A DNA stretch of 64,000 nucleotides from Rhizophlyctis rosea (lineage: Eukaryota > Chytridiomycota > Chytridiomycetes > Rhizophlyctidales > Rhizophlyctidaceae), in NCBI GenBank assembly GCA_027596075.1, contig JADGJC010000115.1, positions 51,721-115,720 of the forward strand, written 5' to 3'. Both the position numbers and the translations under genes were made by a program. Position 1 is the first letter of the stretch. Each line of letters starts with the position of its first letter. This document shows positions 34,585 to 46,300 of this stretch, piece by piece. The notes under the pieces were generated by a model that was given only the letters and a program-made list of their open reading frames with translations, ran no database searches and had not been told where the DNA came from.

Positions 34585-36596
34585 ATGGGTAACTCTTACG
34601 TCCTAGTTCTTGTTGGACTGTCGTTCGTATTGATATCGAATTCCGTTTATGTAAATGCTGCCGATCTTACCCAGAATGTGTGGAAGCGGGCTTCGTCAAC
34701 ACCTCGAATCCGGTACCATTCCAACTGCTCAAATAGCGAAAGCCTCCCAAAACCCAACACGAGCTACTCAGACGAAAATGGGGCCCCAGCGCCTGTTCTA
34801 CCTGCTGTCACAGATCGGATTTCCCGCCCTTGCTCACATGCGGAAACCGGACATTGTGTAAACGGACGTCAACCTCAACAATGGGAGGTTTTCTGGAATG
34901 GGAAGAAGATGTTGAAAACGTGTCACGGTTGTCGCTTGCGCCAGAAGAGATGGCTTGACGGACTGAGTATCGACAAGCGAGCTGAAATGCGCCGGAAACA
35001 GCGAGTTCGACTGTCAAATTATGTAAATAGAACTTTTCTTGTGTCGTAACTTTTTACCATCACTGATCGTCATAGAGGGCGGAAGCAGCGACACTGACGC
35101 CCGGTGCAACGGCAAAACGATGTGGCAGATGTTACAGGAAAAAGCCATTGGGAAGCTTTCCACTGCACCCGAAGACGCTGAATTACCAATCTGTATGTGG
35201 GGATTGTTCTGAAGGGGCGAAAAAAAACTATCGGGAATGGTCGCCGGAGAGAAGGTTACTGAAAACACAACGAACCTCTGAACGCAGGGCCAGATATGTC
35301 AGTTCAAGTATTCATGGTATATTATTGCATGATATCAACAAGGTACTGACAATTTATGCTTAGAGAGCTGAGGCCAAACAAATCTTGAGTCCCAGTGCAA
35401 GAACAAAACGTTGCGGTCGTTGCTTGGCAATCCGTCCAAAAGAAGAGTTCTCGATCAATGATAAAACGGGACAGCATTCTGTTTACTGCATCAAATGCTC
35501 ACAGAAAGAGAGATTGCGGTGTCAAGTAGGTGCCGGCATTGCTTCAATTGTCAATTTCGTAACCCTAATGCTTCTTCAAGATCAGCTCTAAAGCCTATGT
35601 TAATCGCCTTGCGAACAGTATGCGACAAGCGGATTTCATTCGGCAGCAACGCTTCTTGGAAGTCGGCCAAGTGTATAATGTCGCTCCCTTCAGTACATAT
35701 CATGCAACGGCCCTCGCTCTTGTTTACCAAAATGAAGGGAAATGTGAACATTGCTGCGCCAAGGTTGACGTGGTTAGTGGCAATGCCATTCGCATGGCCT
35801 CCCCAGACCGGCAGCATACCACGCTACCATATCTCCATGAGATGCAAAGGGTTTTCCTCAGCTGTCTGGCTTGTAATCAGTGAGTAGTTCCAGGTTGAAG
35901 GAAAGGCAACGTGCGTTCTGACAACGTTTCAGTGCCAGAAGGTCATCTCTCCCTGCTTGGCTGCGCAAATTCCACCGATCAATCATACGTGCAAATAGCC
36001 ACAGAGTAGGCAAGACTCTTGCTCCCGTAAAATCGCTTCATGACACCAGTTTGGACCTCTCTGTCATCCGCGCGGCAAATGCTCGTCAAATCTGGTTTGA
36101 CAAAGCACGTCGTCAGGCATCGGCTGGAGGCCTTTTCGATGCAATCGGGATAACTGCTACGGTGCCCGACCTCGTTCACCTTGTTCGAACACAACCGCAT
36201 TGTAGGCTCACCGGGATACCCGTGTCATGGACAGGCTCCAAAGGCGAGATGGATTGCATCACTCAGGGTTCTTTTGATAGGATCGAGAACAGCCGAATCA
36301 ACTCCGATGGAAGGGTGATTAAGTTACTTCATTCGCCAGACAACCTCCAAGTAAGCTGCTTGGCGGCCAACTTAGCCAAGAACCGCGCGACAGATCAGCA
36401 GTTTGCAGCGTACTTCTTCAACGTAATGGTTAACCGGGATCTTCACGAAAAGTTGGAAAGGACGGAGCGGGAAGACGGGGACGAGCGGATAGATTGGAGG
36501 AAAGTTAGAATCTTAGCAGAGAAACTCAAAGCAAAAGCAGCCGAATTGAATGTAGAAGCGCTGGGTGTCGAAAGTATTCAACTGATCAAACTGTGA
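34585..36596 (+). CDS. Multi-zinc-ribbon protein with two HNH-like domains
   Basis: Exons: about 34585-35022, 35076-35297, 35364-35525, 35581-35879 and 35933-36596; internal phases agree. Exons 2 and 3 each begin with RAEA, then KRCGRC, a Phe about 9-10 residues later, and a second pair (CGDC or CIKC). This is the C-x2-C...F...C-x2-C ribbon commonly found next to HNH nuclease domains. Exon 1 has a related, weaker ribbon ending KTCHGCRLRQ. Exon 4 holds CEHCCAKVD...SPDRQHTTLPYL...CLACN, an HNH-like zinc site. Exon 5 holds a second type: CRLTGIPVSW...GSFDRIENS...SPDNLQVSCLAANLAKN, matching the SxDRI...DN..L...N pattern of HNH enzymes. A DNA-cleaving or DNA-binding role is inferred. Catalytic His is not certain in either unit. 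The start is uncertain; ATG 34585 gives a hydrophobic N-terminus (SYVLVLVGLSFVLISNSV) that may be a false signal peptide. Confidence 0.7.
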
Positions 36597-36700
36597 TCCA
36601 GCACATACAGTCCTGTCGTCGGATGCATTTGAGACCAACTGAAATGGCCTTGGGACTTAAAAGAGCAAGGCGACTCCTCCAAGACTTAAAAAAAGTCAAA

Positions 36701-36986
36701 TTGACACGCACATACTGCCATAGATGATCTCAAAGACGTTCGATATCAGAATTGACATTGAATGTTAATGTTGACACACTGCATTCCGCATTCGAAAATG
36801 AACTCAGACGGATGTCTACAACGGGCTAACTCTTAGACCGCCCAACACTCTGTTTTATCAATTTTGACACCAGTTTTGACATTGTGTAAACCTTGACATA
36901 TGCGTCAGGTAGAGAACGCACTCCATTGAGCCTTGATTCAAGAGTCTGCTTACGTAACGGATGTCAACTTTTGTGCGACATGTCAA
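36701..36986. promoter_or_regulatory. Cluster of TTGACA hexamers between the two HNH-like genes
   Basis: TTGACA occurs at 36701, 36752, 36771, 36864, 36876 and 36893 on the plus strand, and as TGTCAA at 36962 and 36981, eight copies in 286 bp; several extend to TTGACA(C/T). The copy at 36695-36705 is a palindrome (GTCAAATTGAC). TTGAC is the W-box core bound by WRKY-type zinc proteins, which exist in some early-diverging fungi, but assignment to that family is inference. Confidence 0.4.
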
Positions 36987-37472
36987 ACTTTGCATAAATG
37001 TCGGGAATCCGTAAAAAAAAAGCTGTCGTCCTTCATGCAATATATGTATAACGGCCTGGTTGCTATCGCGGCTGTTTCAGGGACGGTGGCAGACGCCAGA
37101 TAACTGACAAACGTTATATTTGTAAACAAGGTGGATCTGGTGGCGGCAAAACTCTAAAGGCATATTCGATGATCGGCTGATGCTGCGCTAGTCCAACGGT
37201 CCTGGTACGGAGGCCATGGCGAATTCCTCTCATTGCACAATCGTTATGGCCAAGCCGACGAGGTCTTTTGGTGCCGTGCCGCTCCCAGTTCCGGCACGAT
37301 GCTCCATGCCCCACCCCCATTGTGGGTAATCTTTCCTATCATACTGTAGCATTTGCCTGAGCCACACATCGATTCTGACCATCTCACCAGAACAGAGCAC
37401 ATTCAACTGGTGTGACCGATCTCCATATGGGTGAGAATACCGAACATCATTCCGAACTACACTTTGCGAACA

Positions 37473-38119
37473 ATGGCAATGATGCAAAAGCCGAACCCGT
37501 TCCAGTTGAGTGTCGAGCAGGGTATAGACTTCATTGCGGCTCTCGTAATGATGGATCAACGGTCTGAACCTGGATTCCTAACAATCGTTTTACAGAATGC
37601 GGAAGATAGAATGAATACACAATTGAACGTGACAGTGAAGCGTTGCCGGATATGCCGCAAAGACAAGCCAATCGAAGACTTTTCTTTGAAGCCAAGAAGA
37701 GATGGATGCCGATCTGCGTGCATCAAATGCTTGAAGCGTAAACTTGAGCAAAAGGCAAGATCATCATTGATCTTGTGTATTGATTGTTCCTGGTGCAGTT
37801 CATGAAAGCTTTCATCGATCACATAGCTTGGTACATGCACGACTATGACCATTACGGACACAGCACCTTCCACATCAACAAGAATTTGAAACTCATCTCC
37901 CCACCTTCCATCGCTTACCGCAAAGCCCACGCCTTGATCACCCAAACCGATCCGCAATGCGGGCACTGTCACGGCCAGCTTGAGGATAGTGACGGAAATG
38001 TCGCTTTCGCGGCTTCCCATCCCATACGCGAACAATCACATCTACCTTATCTACACCCGGAGCAAACTCTTCACATGAGCTGCGTGGCGTGTGATCCGAG
38101 AATGTGTACAATAAAATAG
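37473..38119 (+). CDS. Truncated paralogue of the zinc-ribbon/HNH-like protein
   Basis: Best model: 37473-37544, 37596-37754 and 37799-38119. Exon 2 starts at a TTTTACAG acceptor with a CTAAC branch site and begins NAEDRMNTQLNVTVKRCRIC, matching the RAEA...KRCGRC start of the ribbon exons in the neighbouring gene, followed by DKPIEDFSLKP and CIKC. Exon 3 matches that gene's exon 4: MKAFIDHIAWYMHDYD..., then CGHCHGQLEDSDGNV..., SHLPYLHPEQTLHMSCVACD. The junction between them falls at the same place, ten residues after the last Cys, but here the intron (37755-37798, 44 nt) starts with GC. The frame ends 7 residues after CVACD, so the second HNH-like domain (SxDRI type) is missing; I found no remnant downstream. 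It may be a single-domain member or a degenerate copy. Confidence 0.55.
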
Positions 38120-39504
38120 GTTTTAATCCCCACCCGCTCCATCATATTATGGAAGGGACCTGTTCGATGCCGAATGCTCTGTTTAGCCATCAGGAAGCGG
38201 ATGTCACAGCTATGTAGGGATGCCAAAGGAGGCTGTGTACACCCGTGCATAGTGGCAGCAGGATCAAACAACGTGCATAAACAAGTTCTCTTCCAACACA
38301 TTTACAAATAGCCCCACCAACGAGCATATCCCACCCTTCAATCCCGGCCGGTTGCCGATCACGTCAACACAGACTCCTCATCCTCATTGAGTAAAGTATC
38401 AGAAGAATCTCATCGCTATGGTCCTCTCCCTGCTTAGTTTGTACTAGACTGGTCAAGTTGGTATCGTCAAAAGTTCGCGTAGAAAAAACCTTCTTTAATC
38501 ACAGAATTCCCAACATCTTCGTTTCAGATACCCTAACTTCGAACATCATGTTGCATGCGCCTTCTGGTATCAAAGCGACACCTGCTAATGACTATTGTGG
38601 GTCAGGCAATGTAACCCGATATCGGTAGTTAAAAGTGTTAAATTCGAAAGCATGTTGTTGCTTGGGGCCAGGAATAGTATCATGACTGTGCCCCTCTGAT
38701 GACCAATCACGACGGAGTGTGGGGTTGTGGGTCATTGTGTTGTCTCGATCACAGGACCCTGAAAGGTGAACATGGTCCAATGGTACCAGTTGACACAACT
38801 TCATGATGCATGAATCCCCATTGACCAGGCGTACTTTCTGAGAGCAGTTATATCATAGGTTGCCGGTGAAATGGCCATGAAAAGTAGGTCAAGACGGTTC
38901 ACGTATTTGGCACCCTCACGTTTCCATAGCTCTGGAGTCATCAAATCACGTAATAGATCGGGCAGTAAAGGACCCGACATGACAGATCCCCCCTCAATCC
39001 CAATAACAGGTGATCAGAACCGGAGATGCTGACTGACTTGAATGCCTGAAACTTTCCTCATTACTCTTGCGTTACGGCGAGACGGAGGCCCACAAAAGCG
39101 ACCTGCCGTTCATCATGGAAAACTAAATGGGGAAATACATTCTTGTGATACAACTGATATATTCGGTCAAACCCCTCTTAATAGTGGCTGCACTTTGCCT
39201 CCAACATCCACTTCACTACATCAGTCAAAGTTTTCTCCCGCTCTCACGGATCGGACCTCCTGGGACCAAACATCTGCGTTCCATCAATCACATTTGGTTT
39301 TGTGACTGATTTTCGCGTGAACTTGACTCTGGTTTGAAGTCTCCGGACTCGGTTGAACTCAGGTGAGCACTAAGCATTAGATTCATGCGAAAGTATTCGG
39401 AAAGCAATTTTTCCTCTGGCGTGACTCTCACGATCCTCATTGACGACATCTCATCATAGTCCGTTTGAAGACTTTCATAAACTGAACGAGGACAAACAAG
39501 CGCG
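38120..39504. other. Intergenic region, no supported gene
   Basis: Downstream of the truncated HNH-like gene and upstream of the CNG channel. Open frames are below 90 codons on both strands, without splice or motif support. No repeats or RNA genes were recognised. Confidence 0.5.
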
Positions 39505-42180
39505 ATGGAGAACAAGATATTGCGATCCGTCCTGGTGGATCCCATCTTGGAAGCCAGTGATCACCACGTTGCAGTGGACGCGGACCAAACGGGCGGCAAT
39601 CCCAATCCGTCAGACGAAGAAAAGCCCGGCAACCTCCACAACACGGGAGGATCACCAAAACCTTTTCCGAGACGAAGACGGAGCAGTTTAGCGGCGCGAC
39701 TTACTGGAAGAACCGTGGAAACTACGGGCCTGGAACTATCAAGATCAGCGTCATCTGAGGACCGTCCAGTGAAAGAGCAACATCCACCTCCTCCCACAAA
39801 AGACCATGCATCACCGCCTATTAGCAGAAAGCCTAGTGCAGAGTTCGTTCCACCTATAGGACGAGTTCGGTCTACATCTTTCATGGAACCCGCCACCGCG
39901 ACCTCATCAACGCAGTCAACAGCACCACATCCGCAAGCAGAACCACAGCAACTTCAACCATCGAATCTCACATCCGCACAGCCTTCCTCCAATGCTCTCC
40001 CCCTACCACCATCGTCGGCACCACCTCCCACCACACCCACCCCAGTCACAGAACCCGTCGCAGAATCTCCTCCAATACCAAAAACACGTCTCGAGTCCCT
40101 CCTCCAACGAACAATCCCGCACAACTCCCCTTACCACACTTGGTGGTCCCGCTTTCTCCTCCTAGTATACTGCTACCTCATCCTCATCATGCCTCTCACC
40201 CTCGGCTGGACGCACGAAATGGCGTCTACAGGCTTCGTCGTTTTCAATATCTTTATCGACCTCATTCTATTGACAGACTGTTGGTTGATGAGTATCCTAT
40301 CTTACAAAGACGAGTATGGCATTCTCGTCACAGATGCAAGAAAAGTTCGATGGAACTACCTGAGACAGAAGGGAGGATGGAGGGAAGTCTTTAGCAGTGT
40401 TCCATGGGATTTGTTTGCGTTTATTCCTGTTGATAAGCCGGAGATTTTGTTCGATTCTGAGAGAGGGGTTGGGGATGTAAGGTGATTGTCCCGGATTATT
40501 ATGATTCTCAGTTCGCGCATGGATGTTCATGTATGTGACCTTTCGTCCAGCTTCTATCAATACAAAGTATGGATCATTATCCGCTTCATCAAAATGCTTC
40601 TCCGGGTTCCTTTCAGTAGTATCTATGGTCTTACTATTCCCCGCGCTCCACTGGTAAGTCCTCGCCGTCCTTAGCTTTTCACCTTAATATTCCTTCCCAC
40701 ATGAAACGTTGACACAACCTCACATCCACCCCACATCTCACAGCCCGTCTCCCGCCTAATAAAAGTAATGGTAACCCTCCTCCTCCTTGGCCACCTCGAC
40801 GCCTGCATATTCATGTTCATCGAAACAATCCTCGATTCTCCCGACCGATGGATAGACGAGAACCACATTCACGACCCGATAACCGGGGAATGGACACCCT
40901 TCAGCAACCAATACCTCATATCCCTACTGTCAGCGCTTAGAGCTTGCACATTGCACATGAGAGAAGCAGTAAAGAATACGGAAAATTGTTGGTTGGTGAT
41001 TGAATTTACTATCGGGGTTCTGGCGCATGGAACGGTTATTGGGTATATTTATGAGATTGTTGAGATGATGGATCAGAGTAATGTAAAGAGTAAAGCTGGT
41101 GAGTTAACATGACCTCTGTTTGCTTGGGAAGGATCTGCTGAGAGCTTCGAAGATTTGCATCCTAATTCATGTACCATCTCCATTAACTCAGAGGAACGCC
41201 ACCGTTTCGAAATGTCCTTTGTCCGACGGTACATGAAGGAGAAAGGCATCCGACCCGAATACCAAAAGGTACGTCAATACCCCACCTCCACGTATCTCTC
41301 ACCCCCATCTTCCCATCCCACTCATCATCTTCCCCAACACAGATGGTAATAACCCACAAAGAGCTCCAATGGCTCCGCTCCCAAGGCATGGACGAATCCC
41401 GGCTCTTCGACGGCCTACCCAAATCCCTTCAACAAGAGATCAAGAATTTCTTGTATCTGGACATGGTCAAGAAGGTGCCACTATTCCAAGATACCGATTT
41501 GCAGTTCCTGAGTCACGTAACGTTTAGAATGAGGGTAGGTTCCAATTGATACGGGCTGGTGTACTCATGATGCCTTTCGGCATATTGAACAAAAAAAAAC
41601 TTGCATTTTCTCGACAGACACTCACTGTCCTAGCGGGCTGGTACGTTTTCCGCAAAGACGACGAGGGAGAAGAAATGTTCTTCATCAAATCTGGAAAAGT
41701 TGAGATCTGTAACGACCAGACGGGTCAAGTGTTTGTAACTCTAGGTGAAGGGAGTTTTTTTGGTGAGATCGCGTTATTTGAAGGTAAGGAATTAAAGCTG
41801 CAATGTCGCATCTGAGATACCATGACCCCATTGTCAGCGGCGTGGTCCGCTAACTTCCCGCTTCCTCATTTTGTCTACCACCATCTCCAGACTGCAAACG
41901 CACAGCCTCCGCCCGGGCGCAAGGCGACGTCGAACTCTGTCTAATCACCAAAACCGATTTCAACCGCATCATGGGGCAACACCCTGTTGTTGCCGAACGC
42001 CTACGAGCCACAATCCGGGAACGAAAGGAGAGAGAAGCCCGAATGAAAGCTGAGGCGGAAGCGAAGAAGGCAGAGGAGGAGAGACTGAAGAAGGAGAGTG
42101 AGATGAAAATAGCTATGGAGCCGCAGGGGGAGGGAGATGTGGGGTTGAAACCGAGGGGGAGTAATGTGTTTAGTAGGTAA
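39505..42180 (+). CDS. Cyclic-nucleotide-gated channel-like protein with atypical pore
   Basis: Seven exons (39505-40481, 40551-40653, 40744-41098, 41192-41268, 41343-41534, 41618-41783, 41891-42180) sum to 2160 nt, encoding 719 residues. About 210 disordered Pro/Ser-rich residues precede a six-segment membrane domain: S1 RFLLLVYCYLILIMPLTL (from residue 215), S2, S3 near VPWDLFAFIPV, an S4 with only spaced Arg/Lys (VWIIIRFIKMLLRVPF), S5 and S6 (IEFTIGVLAHGTVIGYIYE). The S6-to-C-linker and binding domain follow. The cyclic-nucleotide-binding domain is intact: FGEIAL followed by TASARA, the phosphate-binding cassette. The pore is unusual: where channels have TxGYG or TIGE, this protein reads ACTLHMREAV (427-436). 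A charged coiled-coil-like tail (REAEAEAKKAEEERLKKE type) ends it. Probably a plasma-membrane sensor of cAMP/cGMP. Confidence 0.88.
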
Positions 42181-43367
42181 GATTTGGATGGTATATAGCA
42201 AAGACTTTTTGAAATCAGAATGAGAAAAAATGAAGTGCAACATCGATGACGAGATTACCATCCTGTGCGTCAACCCACTTCTGATGCCTGAACTTGCGTT
42301 TTTCTGCGTCCAGTAGGTCTGGCATCTTCGGCCACGTTCTTCATCGCACACCTTCCAACATGATGCCGAAATCGAACTCTCAAGCCATGGCCACCACCGC
42401 GTCCAGATCATCAGGAATACTTGGTAGTAGAGTGCTAGGTAGTCGGACGGGGTCAAAAGATTCCGATGTTTTATCCAATGCGGAGAAGCAAGTGTAAAAA
42501 CGATGGACTGTACAGACGCTTGTGGGTAACTTTGGGAAGTCGGCAAACGCATAATACGGAACCCATCTCCCTTTGGGGTTGGAAATGGAAAATGTACAAT
42601 AGGTGTTGGTGTTCTGGTGGTTGGTTATGTTGATATGCAGGAACCACTGAGACTGGACAATCAAGTGTGTCACTCGTCCAAGAGACTCTAGATGGCAGCT
42701 GAAAGCGGCCGGAAAGCGATATAATGGTCGGTGGCTAAGTGTCGTTTTTTGTGCAGAAGCAAATGAGAATATTATGCATAAGGGTGCTCGAAAAAATAAG
42801 CTCAAGGTGGAAAATGCACCACAACCATTTCCCGCGGATTTTGGCTGGAAAGAAGCGTAATCGCAATCCTTGCAACTAGTTACACCATATGTCCGCAACC
42901 AAAGGCTCGTTGAGAATTCATGCTTCCCATATGCTTGTTATGTTCCCAGAGTTCATCGCTTCCTTGCGGAAAAATGCATTGGGGAGGGCTTGATATGAAT
43001 ATTTCTGATCTGGTGCTCTCAATTGTACCAGAACAGTATTAATCCCTTTCAGGTCGCCGCATTTTACTTTTTGTGGCGAAAATGATACGGACCCCTCAGC
43101 AAGGAGTTCACACAAGATAGGGAGAACAAGATTGCTCAGTCCATGACACGACTTTCGTGATCTCTATCAAAGCAGCTCACACTTCCAAAAGACAAAGCAG
43201 ACTGTGTATAAAAGGAATCAAACTCTACAAGCGCATACCCCTCACCCCGCCAACCTCCATCCCTTACTCTACCGAAGTGGTTCTGGACCTCATATCCTAA
43301 CAAACCATTCCTCCTGAAACCATTTAAGCCCACACCGAGGCAACCACGTTACAAACTCTATGCATCC
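42181..43367. other. Region between convergent channel and pump genes
   Basis: Shared 3' side of the CNG-like channel gene (plus) and Ca2+-ATPase gene (minus). Open frames of up to 183 codons on the minus strand (42001-42552, 42380-42898) are antisense to the channel's end or in non-coding sequence and show no motif. No gene supported. Confidence 0.5.
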
Positions 43368-46300
43368 TTATACAACCCCACCCCCACCCCCACCCCCACC
43401 CGCCGTCCCCGGTCTCCTCCCCTCCCCTCCCTCCCGCCTAAACCTCATCCAATTCTCCATAAACGCCGAATCCGGACCCCGCGGCACAAACTCCGGATCC
43501 CTCACTTCATCCAAATGTCCCATCAACACCACCGCACTGCGTACCGTCTGCCACCTCTTCCCAGCCCTATGCGTAGTTCTGTACGGGTTCTGAATCGATG
43601 AGGTGGAAGCCATATTAGGGCGGGATGCCGTTCGAGCGCGGGAGAGAGATTCCGTGGTGCTATTGCGTTGGGTGAGGTTGCGGATGGAGGAGTGGGGAGA
43701 GGTTTGGGGGTTGTCGTCCGGGATTGGGATGGCGATTTGGGAGGTTGAGGGGGATATGGAAGGGGTGTCGAATGCGCCGGGGATTTTGGGACCGGTGGTG
43801 GTGGTGACGCCTGTTGGGGTTGTGCCGATAGTTGTGTGGGCGATTTGTTTGTCGAATTCGGTTCCACGCCATTTGTGCCAGAGTTTGGAAAGCAACCTCG
43901 TGAAGAACACCCATGGCAAATTCCCTATCGCTAAACAAATACACAAAGCCCATTCCTGCCCGTTCATATCGCTCGTACTGAAGAAGCTCTGTCCCCACAA
44001 GACGACAATAACTTGAACGAAGATAATAACCACCATGATGAGCAAGAACAACTTGTTCCTAAAGAAGTTCTTGAAGAGATGCAATTCCCCAGTAAGTTGC
44101 CTCGCACAAATCTCGTTCGTAATCTGACACAAAATAAACGTCGTAAACACCAACGTCTTCGTCCGTTTCGTCGGATTCCCCGCCAAATCATCCGCCGAAT
44201 GATGATTCAAATCCGGCGGCATAAGGTCATCCCCCTTCAACAAGATCGTCAAAAGCACAATAACCTGATACGTCAACTGGAAGAAAATATACTCCCTCAT
44301 CGGCCTCGACAAAAGATGCTCATGCCTCGAATGCGGCGGATGATCCAAAATATCATCATCAGGATCATCACTAGCAAGCGCCAAAGCCCCCAACGAATCC
44401 ATAATCAAATTCACCCACAAAAGCTGCACAGTACTCAACGGCGAGTCTCCAACCGTAACAGCCCCAACAAACGTCAACACAATCGCAACAAGGTTAACCC
44501 CCAACTGGAACTGCAAGAACTTCCTCACACAATTCAACACGTTCCGTCCCCACCGGATACTCTGCACCAAACTCACAAAATTATCATCCAACAACACTAT
44601 ATCCGACGCATTCATCGCAATCTGCGTCCCACTAATCCCCATAGCAAACCCAACATCCGCCTCCTTCAACGCCGGCGCATCGTTCGTCCCATCACCCGTA
44701 ACAGCAACAACCTCCCCCAACTTCCTCAAAAGACTCACAAGCGTATGCTTATCCGCCGGCGAACTCCTCGCCAAAACCTGCAACCGCGGAATAACATTGA
44801 TCTTCTCCTCCTCACTCATAGCTCTAAACACCGGCCCTTCAAGCGCAACACCATCTCCATACATAATATTACATTCCCGCGCAATCTTGCAGGCGGTAAG
44901 GATGTTGTCGCCCGTGACCATACGGATCGTCAAGCCGGCTTTTTGGCAGACCGCGACGGCACCGGGGACTTCTTTGCGGAGGGGGTCTTTGATGCCGACG
45001 AGGGCGATGAAGACTAGGTCGTGTTCGGGGTCGTCCTTTTTTGTGGCGCCTTCGTAGGTAGAGAGGGCTTGGTCGGTGTCGCGGTAGGCCAGGGCGACGG
45101 TGCGGAGACCTTGGCTGGCCCAGCGTTTGATGGTGCGTTGGATGCGGGTTGTGTCGCCCGTGGTGATGGGGGTGATGGTTTTGCCTTTCGAGTCCAAGAT
45201 GTGCGTACAAAGACTCAACACAATCTCACTAGCTCCCTTCGTGTATAACCTATACTTGGCCCGCTTCGTACTAGCATAAGCCCTCACAAAAGGCTCAACA
45301 AGCGTACTCATCCGTTTCCTATCCGATGAAAAACTCCACGTCCCATTCTCGACGTTCTTCACGTTCTTCCGCATCTGTTCATACGCCGTACCCAGCTTCG
45401 TCGTGAACACCAAAAGCGCACCCTCAGTAGCACTCCCCACGAAAACCGGGAGTCCACCCTCTTTCTCATACTTGACGAAACACGTGGAATTAACCGCAAT
45501 CCCCTCACTCAAGATATCCCTCAACCGCTCATCAAACGTCGTGGTCGAAAACGCCACCGAATGCTCCTCACCAGACCCTTCACCATAATACACCTGATCC
45601 CCAACAAGAGCCTTCACGACCGTCATCCGGTTCTCCGTCAAAGTCCCCGTCTTATCCGTACAAATACACGTTGCCTCACCCATCGTCTCCGAAGCATCCA
45701 AATGACGGACGAAACACTTGTCCTGGATCATCTTGAACATAGAGAACGCCAACGAAATCGTGACGGCGAGAGGAAGACCTTCCGGAACGGCAACGACAAC
45801 AACAGTGATACCAATAACGAAATCCTCGACGATTTTCTCAATACGCGCGAGGGTTTCGGAAGATGCTTGGCCGTGACAGCCGCTTGATTCGGGGAGTTTG
45901 TGTTGGCCCCAGTTGATTGCCCAGCGAATGGCGAGACCGAGGAAAGTCAAAATACCAGAAGCAACACCGATTTTACCGATAAGGACCGCAACGACTTTAA
46001 GTTTCTGTTGGAGGACGGTTTCCTCGCTTTGGGCTTCGTTGAGCAGTTCTTGGATTTGTCCGCCGCTGGAACGGGGACCGACGGCGGTGACGAGCATGAC
46101 GCCTGAGCCTTCGGAAATTTGGCACCCGCTGAACATGTAGGGTGCGAAGTCGCCTTTCTTCACGGGGATGGATTCGCCGGTGAGCGGGGATTCGTCTACT
46201 ACTAGGCGGTTACCGCGGACAAAGATGCCGTCGGCGGGGATTTCATCTCCTACGACTACTTCGACTAAGTCTCCGACACAAACATCCCAAGATGATATCT

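Noticed and set aside
34585..34660. Signal peptide of the HNH-like protein
   Set aside because: The hydrophobic N-terminus depends on an uncertain start; secretion of a zinc-ribbon/HNH protein is unlikely.
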